Shown here: piece after piece, positions 34,492 through 38,882 of the stretch
Position numbering within the stretch: the stretch's first letter is position 1
How the letters are laid out: each line of letters opens with the position of its first letter
DNA from: an uncultured Oscillibacter sp.
GTDB taxonomy: Bacteria > Bacillota > Clostridia > Oscillospirales > Oscillospiraceae
DNA: 38,882 nt
Reading direction: 5' to 3'
NCBI GenBank assembly: GCA_900770295.1
Contig: CAAGJQ010000084.1
Location: 1 to 38,882 of the forward strand
The notes under the pieces: generated by a model
What the model was told of the DNA's origin: nothing
Database searches by the model: none
What the model saw: only the letters and a program-made list of their open reading frames with translations
Translations under genes and position numbers: made by a program

Positions 34492-34520
34492 CGTGATTCC
34501 TTTCTCAATGGAAAGTTCCA

Positions 34521-34544
34521 CCCGCCGGAGGAGGCTCCGGCGGG
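34521..34544 (-). promoter_or_regulatory. GC-rich hairpin between acpP and accB
   Basis: 10-bp perfect stem CCCGCCGGAG/CTCCGGCGGG with 4-base loop, placed eight bases after the acpP stop. There is no T tract on the minus strand. It could protect the 3' end of a short acpP message or reduce read-through, which would keep ACP in excess over the enzymes. Confidence 0.55.
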
Positions 34545-34552
34545 ATGGTCAG

Positions 34553-34783
34553 TCAGTTCTTGTGGCTGTTCAGGTAGGTCATGATGTCGCCCACCGTCTT
34601 GAGGTTCGCCACATCAGCGTCGTCGATGGAGATGCCGGTGGCCTCTTCCAGAGCCATGACCAGCTCCACGGAAGCCAGAGAATCAGCGCCCAGGTCCTCG
34701 GCCAGCGTGGCCTCCAGAGTGACCTGCTCGGCGTCGCAGCCCAGGGTCTCCACGATCACATCGCGCACCTTTTCGAATTCCAT
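34553..34783 (-). CDS. acpP: Acyl carrier protein
   Basis: Carries growing acyl chains on 4'-phosphopantetheine attached to Ser35 of the GADSLASVEL motif. 76 residues, strongly acidic, four-helix ACP pattern. First gene of the operon. AAGGAG precedes the ATG. Its promoter and the AT-rich palindromes lie directly upstream. Confidence 0.97.
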   Translation of the reverse strand: MEFEKVRDVIVETLGCDAEQVTLEATLAEDLGADSLASVELVMALEEATGISIDDADVANLKTVGDIMTYLNSHKN

Positions 34784-34810
34784 ATGCGTACTCCTTGTTA
34801 TGTCGAAATG

Positions 34811-34850
34811 TCAATTATTTTAATTAAAATAATTTAACTAAAATAATTGA
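34811..34850 (-). promoter_or_regulatory. AT-rich palindromic operator of the fatty-acid operon (probable FabT-like site)
   Basis: A 22-bp perfect palindrome at 34813-34834 overlaps a second imperfect copy, so TCAATTATTTTA (34811-34822) and TAAAATAATTGA (34839-34850) form a larger 12-bp inverted repeat. Read on the minus strand it is a 14-base direct repeat, AATTATTTTARTTA. It starts five bases after the -10 element, across the transcription start, where a repressor would block initiation. The MarR-family gene at the operon end is the obvious binder. Confidence 0.7.
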
Positions 34851-34854
34851 ACAT

Positions 34855-34883
34855 ATTGTATGTGACAGGAGATGGTTTGTCAA
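34855..34883 (-). promoter_or_regulatory. Promoter of the acpP-acc-fab operon
   Basis: TTGACA (34878-34883), 17-base spacer, TACAAT (34855-34860) on the minus strand, followed immediately by the palindromic operator. It is the only strong promoter I see for the next 10 kb of co-directional genes. Confidence 0.85.
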
Positions 34884-34945
34884 GCATAAATTCTGGAAAT
34901 AAAACGGGAATTTTGGAAAACAGGGTTCCGGGAACATTTTGCAGG

Positions 34946-34986
34946 AAAAAACTGCGCTGAACTGCCATTGCGGCAATTCAGCGCAG
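34946..34986 (-). terminator. Terminator of the thioredoxin-fold-like gene
   Basis: 15-bp stem with one mismatch, CTGCGCTGAA-C-TGCC with GGCA-A-TTCAGCGCAG (34952-34966 with 34972-34986). On the minus strand TTTTTT follows. It separates the gene at 35058 from the acpP promoter. Confidence 0.75.
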
Positions 34987-35057
34987 CTTTTTCAACAGGT
35001 GGATTTGAATGCGGGCGGAGAACAGCTATTGAAGCAGGCGCCTGCCGGGAAGGGCGC

Positions 35058-35387
35058 TTAAGCGTACCGCGCCAGCGCGGCCCGCAGGGCGTCGTCGTCC
35101 GCGGGCACGTCCCAGAACAGCAGCTGGCCGTCGGCCTCCAGGGCCGGGGTGCAGCGTGCGGTGGGGTCGTCGGCGGTGATCTCGGCGTGGAGGGCCCGGC
35201 AGCCGGGACAGTAGGCGAACAGGCAGGAGACCTGGAGCCCCGCCGCCTCGATGACGTCCTCGTCCAGCACTTTTTCCAGGGTATAGTCCAGCCCCAGTGC
35301 GTCGGCGGTGTCCCGGATGCGGTCCAGATAGAAGTCATTTCGGGCACAGACAGAGGCGTACAGGCGCAGATGAACAGGGTGGGACAT
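35058..35387 (-). CDS. Thioredoxin-fold-like small protein of unknown function
   Basis: 109 residues. The order of predicted elements (strand HLRLYASVC, helix FYLDRIRDTADALGLDY, strand, helix DEDVIEAAGL, a TPAL turn at 80-83, strand EADGQLLFWD, helix DDDALRAALARY) resembles small archaeal-type thioredoxins with a cis-proline before the third strand. The usual N-terminal CxxC is reduced to one cysteine (Cys14, VCARND), while an inserted loop before the TPAL turn carries CPGC (60-63). Redox or metal binding is possible; the family is not certain. A ribosome site (GAAGGT) precedes ATG 35387, an extended -10 lies upstream and a terminator follows. Confidence 0.65.
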   Translation of the reverse strand: MSHPVHLRLYASVCARNDFYLDRIRDTADALGLDYTLEKVLDEDVIEAAGLQVSCLFAYCPGCRALHAEITADDPTARCTPALEADGQLLFWDVPADDDALRAALARYA

Positions 35388-35420
35388 GGTGGGAAGACCT
35401 TCTTTCTGTCGGATAAGACC

Positions 35421-35429
35421 AGCATATCA
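35421..35429 (-). promoter_or_regulatory. Extended -10 element upstream of the thioredoxin-fold-like gene
   Basis: TG-A-TATGCT on the minus strand, 33 bases before the ATG, with no clear -35. It is identical to the extended -10 in front of the acetyltransferase at 967-1605. Confidence 0.4.
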
Positions 35430-35498
35430 CGGGAGACGGCCGGAGAAAAGAAAAATTTTCGCCCCGCGTGAAAGTTCGGTTCAGAAAAAAGAAAAGTA

Positions 35499-35527
35499 TT
35501 CACATTTCCGGCGCCATCGAGTATAAT
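35499..35527 (+). promoter_or_regulatory. Promoter of trkA-trkH
   Basis: TTCACA (35499-35504), 17-base spacer, TATAAT (35522-35527). The predicted 5' leader of about 95 bases contains a small GCAGG-TTCA-CCTGC hairpin (35585-35598) but no T tract. Confidence 0.75.
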
Positions 35528-35627
35528 CTTTATGTTCTCTTTATGTGTGTCTTATACTTCCTTTATATTGCAAGAGAATTCCGGGCAGGTTCACCTGCGT
35601 GAGATCAAGAATGACGGGGGCAGCAGC

Positions 35628-36989
35628 ATGAAAATCATCATCGTAGGCGCGGGCAAGGTCGGTACGGCACTGACACAGCAGCTCTCCGCGGGAAATAAGG
35701 TCACGGTGATCGACGAGAATCCCCAGTTGATTGAAAATATTATCAATATCTATGATGTGATGGCCGTCTGCGGAAACGGCGCCAGCTACGATGTGCAGAA
35801 GGAGGCGGAGGTGGACAAGGCCGAGCTTCTGATCGCCACCACATCCAGTGACGAAATCAATATTCTGGCGTGCCTGGTGGCCAAAAAGCTGGGCGTGAAG
35901 CACACCATCGCCCGCATCCGCAATCCGGAGTATGAAAAGCAGCTCCGGTTCATGCGCAACGAGCTGGGCCTCTCCATGTCCATCAATCCGGAGAAGGCGG
36001 CGGCCAGAGAGATCGCCCGCGTTCTGCGGTTCCCGGCGGCCATGAAGCTGGAGTCCTTCTCCAAGGGCCGCCTGGAGCTGGTGGAGTACCGCCTGCCGGA
36101 GGGCTCCTCCCTGAGCGGGATGCAGCTGTCTGACCTCTACCGGAATATCCGGGTCCGGGTCCTGATCTGCGCCGTGGCCCGGAAGGGGGAGACCATCATC
36201 CCCTCCGGCGATTTCGTCCTGCGGGCGGGCGATAAGATCTATCTGACCTCCTCACCGGATCAGCTGTCCCAGTTCTTCCGGCACCTGGGCGTGTTCCGGG
36301 ACCGGGCGTCCTCCGCCATGATCGTGGGCGCCAGCAAAATTTGTTACTACCTGGCCTCCGAGCTGCTGGAGATGGGAATGTCCGTCAAGATCATCGACCA
36401 GAGCGAGCAGCGCTGCATCCAGATGAGCGAGCGGCTGCCCAAGGCCCTGGTCATCGTGGGCGACGGCACGGACAGCGAGCTGCTCCACGAGGAGGGCATC
36501 GAGCAGACCGACGCCTTTGTGGCCATCACCGGCATCGACGAGGCCAACATCCTGATGGCCATGAGCGCCGCCAAGCAGGCGGGGAACTGCAAGGTGGTGG
36601 CGAAGATCAACCGGAAATCCCTGATCGACCTGGTGTCCGCCGAGAGTATGATCGACAGCGTCGTCTCCGCCGCCACTGTGACCACGGAGCTGATCGTCCA
36701 GTACGTCCGCGCCATGGCCAGCGCCTCCGGCTCCAAGATCAAGACTCTCCACCGCCTGGTGGACGGCGCGGTGGAGGCGCTGGAATTCGGCGTGGGCGCC
36801 GACGTGCCCTTTATCGGCGTGCCCCTGAAGGACCTGAAACTGAAGAGCGGCATCCTGCTGGCTGGCATCGTCCGGCAGAACGGACGCATCATCATCCCCT
36901 CCGGCAGCGATGAACTGCATGTGAACGACGATGTGATCGTGGTGACCACGGATACCACCCTTCAGGATATCCATGATATTTTGCAGTAA
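35628..36989 (+). CDS. trkA: Trk potassium uptake regulatory subunit TrkA
   Basis: Cytoplasmic gating ring of the Trk channel, binding NAD(H)/nucleotides. 453 residues with duplicated RCK_N-RCK_C units. The first Rossmann motif is intact (MKIIIVGAGKVGTALTQQL, Gly7, Gly9, Gly12) with an acidic end of strand 2 (TVIDEN). The second is degenerate (IVGASKICYYLASELL), so nucleotide binding there may differ. ATG 35628 starts the conserved motif; the frame is open 32 codons upstream, but that part lies in the leader. trkH follows 15 bases later. Confidence 0.96.
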   Translation: MKIIIVGAGKVGTALTQQLSAGNKVTVIDENPQLIENIINIYDVMAVCGNGASYDVQKEAEVDKAELLIATTSSDEINILACLVAKKLGVKHTIARIRNPEYEKQLRFMRNELGLSMSINPEKAAAREIARVLRFPAAMKLESFSKGRLELVEYRLPEGSSLSGMQLSDLYRNIRVRVLICAVARKGETIIPSGDFVLRAGDKIYLTSSPDQLSQFFRHLGVFRDRASSAMIVGASKICYYLASELLEMGMSVKIIDQSEQRCIQMSERLPKALVIVGDGTDSELLHEEGIEQTDAFVAITGIDEANILMAMSAAKQAGNCKVVAKINRKSLIDLVSAESMIDSVVSAATVTTELIVQYVRAMASASGSKIKTLHRLVDGAVEALEFGVGADVPFIGVPLKDLKLKSGILLAGIVRQNGRIIIPSGSDELHVNDDVIVVTTDTTLQDIHDILQ

Positions 36990-37004
36990 AGGCGGAGCAG
37001 ACAG

Positions 37005-38495
37005 ATGAATTATCAAATGATCGGTTTCGTCGTCGGCCGCATCCTGCTGACGGAGGCGGCGCTGCTGATGCTGCCCATGGCGGTGGCGCTGGTCTATGGC
37101 GAGTCGGCGGCACCCTTTTTGCTCCCGGCATTGCTGCTGGCCGTGATCGGCCTGGTGCTGGGACGGCGGCAGCCCCGGCGGTCCAACCTGTACGCCAGAG
37201 ACGGATTCGCGGTGGTGGCTTTGGCGTGGGTGCTGATGTCCGCGTTCGGCGCATTGCCCTTTGTCCTCTCCGGGGACATCCCCAATTTTGTCGATGCCTT
37301 TTTTGAAACCGTCTCCGGCTTCACCACCACCGGCGCCAGCATCCTGACGGAGATCGAGCCCCTGGGCCGTGGCGTCCTGTTCTGGCGCAGTTTCACCCAC
37401 TGGGTAGGCGGCATGGGCGTGCTGGTGTTCGTCATGGCCATTCTGCCCATGGCCGCCGGTGACGGCCACAGCATGCACCTGATGCGGGCGGAGGTGCCGG
37501 GTCCCTCCGTGGGCAAGCTGGTGAGCCGCATGGGTGACACGGCCAAGATTCTGTACGGCATTTATCTGGCCATGACCCTGGTGGAGATCGTGCTCCTGCT
37601 GTTGGGCGGGATGCCGCTGTATGACGCCTGCATCCACGCCTTCGGCACCGCCGGCACCGGCGGCTTCAGCTGCCGGAACCTCAGCGTCGGGGCCTATGAC
37701 AGCGCCTATTTCGATGTGGTCATCGGCGTATTCATGCTGCTGTTTGGCGTCAACTTCAATCTGTATTACTTCCTGCTCATCAAGCGGTTCCGGGACGTGT
37801 TCCACTCCGAGGAGCTGCGGGCCTATCTGCTCATTGTGGCGGCGGCGGTCCTGGCCATCGCGGCGGACATCGTCCATATCTACGGCTCCGTGTTCCGGAG
37901 CCTGCGGTACGCCTTCTTCCAGGTGGCCTCGATCATCACCACCACCGGTTTCGCCACGGCGGATTTCAACACCTGGCCGGTGTTCTCCCAGGCCATTCTG
38001 GTGATCCTGATGTTCATCGGCGCCTGCGCCGGCTCCACCGGCGGCGGCATCAAGGTGGCCCGGGTCATCATTTTGTGCAAGACCTCCCTTAGCGATATGC
38101 GGAAGATGCTGCACCCTAACGCCGTTACCACTGTCCGCTTTGAGGGCAAGCCCCTGTCGGAGCGGAACATCCGCAGTGTCCACCTGTTTTTGACCGTGTA
38201 TATTCTGATATTCACCCTTTCCGTGCTGCTGCTGTCGCTGGAACGGTTTGACCTGGTCACTACCTTTACCGCCGTAGCCGCCTGCATCAACAACATCGGC
38301 CCCGGTCTGGAGGTGGTGGGTCCCATGGGCAACTTCGCCGCGTTTTCCCCGGCGGCCAAGCTGCTGCTGGCCTTTGACATGCTGGTGGGCCGCCTGGAGA
38401 TTTTCCCCATGCTGCTGCTGTTCGCACCCTCCATTTGGAAGCGGCGCATCGGCCCCATCAAAGCCAATCGCACTGACGGCCATTGGCTTTCGTGA
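37005..38495 (+). CDS. trkH: Trk-type potassium transporter membrane subunit
   Basis: Potassium-translocating subunit partnered with TrkA. 496 residues, four M1-P-M2 repeats after two N-terminal helices. Pore-loop glycines are visible in VSGFTTTGASIL, FGTAGTGGFSC, ITTTGFATADF and NNIGPGLEVVG. The STGGGIKVARV segment of the TrkH/KtrB intramembrane region is present. Ribosome site GGCGGAG before ATG 37005. Co-transcribed with trkA and ended by a terminator. Confidence 0.96.
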   Translation: MNYQMIGFVVGRILLTEAALLMLPMAVALVYGESAAPFLLPALLLAVIGLVLGRRQPRRSNLYARDGFAVVALAWVLMSAFGALPFVLSGDIPNFVDAFFETVSGFTTTGASILTEIEPLGRGVLFWRSFTHWVGGMGVLVFVMAILPMAAGDGHSMHLMRAEVPGPSVGKLVSRMGDTAKILYGIYLAMTLVEIVLLLLGGMPLYDACIHAFGTAGTGGFSCRNLSVGAYDSAYFDVVIGVFMLLFGVNFNLYYFLLIKRFRDVFHSEELRAYLLIVAAAVLAIAADIVHIYGSVFRSLRYAFFQVASIITTTGFATADFNTWPVFSQAILVILMFIGACAGSTGGGIKVARVIILCKTSLSDMRKMLHPNAVTTVRFEGKPLSERNIRSVHLFLTVYILIFTLSVLLLSLERFDLVTTFTAVAACINNIGPGLEVVGPMGNFAAFSPAAKLLLAFDMLVGRLEIFPMLLLFAPSIWKRRIGPIKANRTDGHWLS

Positions 38496-38506
38496 TACAA
38501 TTATAA

Positions 38507-38548
38507 AAAAGGACCGCTGTGGAATTTTCACTCCGCAGCGGTCCTTTT
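38507..38548 (+). terminator. Terminator of trkA-trkH
   Basis: 17-bp stem with one G-T pair: AAAAGGACCGCTGTGGA (38507-38523) with TCCGCAGCGGTCCTTTT (38532-38548). It lies 12 bases after the trkH stop. Confidence 0.88.
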
Positions 38549-38711
38549 CCGCAATGAGAAGGCAAGCCGGGGGCCGGCCGCGGAACAGAGGGCTGCCGAA
38601 TGGCGGGAGAGACATCTATAAAGATGAATTGTGATATAACCATAAAATTACGGTGACAACAAAAACGAAATTTGTCCGATAAGCCAAAACGAAAAAAATT
38701 AATGATTTTAC
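38549..38711. other. Gene-free AT-rich stretch before the last promoter
   Basis: No reading frame with neighbour-like composition on either strand. The GC content falls sharply after about 38620 (runs such as GAAAAAAATTAATG), as expected for the upstream region of a strong promoter. Nothing else recognised. Confidence 0.6.
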
Positions 38712-38740
38712 TTGACATTTCCCCAGAGACGGAGTATAGT
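38712..38740 (+). promoter_or_regulatory. Strong sigma-A promoter for a gene outside the window
   Basis: TTGACA (38712-38717), 17-base spacer, TATAGT (38735-38740), with A/T-rich sequence upstream. Confidence 0.82.
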
Positions 38741-38746
38741 ATGGAA

Positions 38747-38882
38747 CTGTTCCGCGACGGAACATGTACCTTGTAAATTAAACAACGAGATCAAATGAAA
38801 GCACCAGATGGAACGCTTCGAAAGAAGCGAACCAAGAGTTGCGGAACCCGGGTTAAGTCAATTACCGGGGACTGTAACTATA
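38747..38882 (+). ncRNA. Structured leader or small RNA, truncated by the window end; class not identified
   Basis: From the predicted start the RNA forms a 5' hairpin TGTTCCG-CGA-CGGAACA (38748-38764), a second stem CGCTTC-GAAA-GAAGCG with a GNRA tetraloop (38814-38829), and CCCGG/CCGGG pairing (38847-38869). The base composition is well below the genome GC level and the coding potential is poor, as in riboswitch-type leaders. Pieces such as GGAACC and GGGTTAAGTC are loosely like the c-di-AMP (ydaO) riboswitch, but the spacing does not match and I do not assign it. Confidence 0.4.

Noticed and set aside
34880..35503. 207-residue open frame on the minus strand overlapping the thioredoxin-fold-like gene
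   Set aside because: Runs through the terminator at 34946-34986 and has Arg/Pro-rich shadow composition; the 109-residue frame has the ribosome site.
36252..38615. 787-residue open frame on the minus strand opposite trkA/trkH
   Set aside because: Histidine- and glutamine-rich shadow composition, crosses the trkH terminator, and the plus-strand genes are clear.
38458..38718. 86-residue open frame on the minus strand after trkH
   Set aside because: Crosses the trkH terminator stem and has no ribosome site or conserved look.
38795..38882. Possible short coding start ATG-AAA-GCA inside the last leader
   Set aside because: Weak ribosome site and the same bases form stable stems; the end of the frame is outside the window, so it cannot be supported.

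Overview
The window is a 38.9 kb chromosomal segment from a spore-forming, high-GC, probably anaerobic Firmicute. It most resembles Oscillospiraceae relatives such as Flavonifractor, Lawsonibacter or Oscillibacter. The evidence is the spore genes spoVAD and spoVAE, a clostridial type II fatty-acid operon using FabK, a glnA-ANTAR-gltB-gltD nitrogen block, and GC-rich codons with long antisense open frames. The genus assignment is inference. I see no rRNA, tRNA, CRISPR array, phage or transposase gene.

Layout. 1-900: 3' part of mreB. 967-7514: mixed housekeeping genes: a sugar O-acetyltransferase, a neurotransmitter:sodium symporter family transporter, a DUF2156-GNAT fusion, cdd with a coupled 80-residue protein, a deacetylase-like lipoprotein and spoVAE. 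7659-17703: a nitrogen-assimilation block on the minus strand, in transcription order glnA, an ANTAR antiterminator (nitR-like), gltB, gltD and an ammonium transporter fused to a P-II domain. 17829-19390: spoVAD, a 54-residue protein, and a divergent small HTH regulator with a palindromic operator. 19436-23651: an operon of a zinc-ribbon protein, an NhaC antiporter and a CDF metal exporter, divergent from a glutamyl-Q tRNA(Asp) synthetase. 23712-34883: a complete FAS-II operon on the minus strand, acpP-accB-accC-accD-accA-fabH-fabK-fabX-like-fabD-fabG-fabF-fabZ-marR. 35058-38495: a thioredoxin-fold-like protein and the potassium-uptake pair trkA-trkH. 38549-38882: an AT-rich stretch, a strong promoter and the start of a structured leader whose gene lies outside the window.

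How the genes work together. Amt imports ammonium and carries its own P-II sensor. GlnA fixes the ammonium and GltBD recycles glutamine to glutamate. The ANTAR protein encoded between them probably reads RNA hairpins: the glnA and amt leaders share an 11-base element that can form a hairpin with the same six-base loop, AAGGGC, and each such hairpin overlaps an intrinsic terminator. The fatty-acid operon supplies malonyl-CoA (AccABCD), the carrier (AcpP) and the elongation cycle. Its last gene is a FabT-like MarR repressor, and its promoter is followed by AT-rich palindromes that are the obvious operator.

The most interesting points are: (1) a second FabK-family flavoenzyme beside FabK with a C-terminal four-cysteine Fe-S motif, resembling the unsaturated-fatty-acid enzymes FabX and UfaA; (2) the inferred ANTAR RNA regulon; (3) a 92-bp dead copy of the fabK 5' end between fabH and fabK, separated from fabK by hairpin-rich DNA that shares a loop sequence with another hairpin cluster between fabG and fabF; and (4) separated spoVAD and spoVAE genes.
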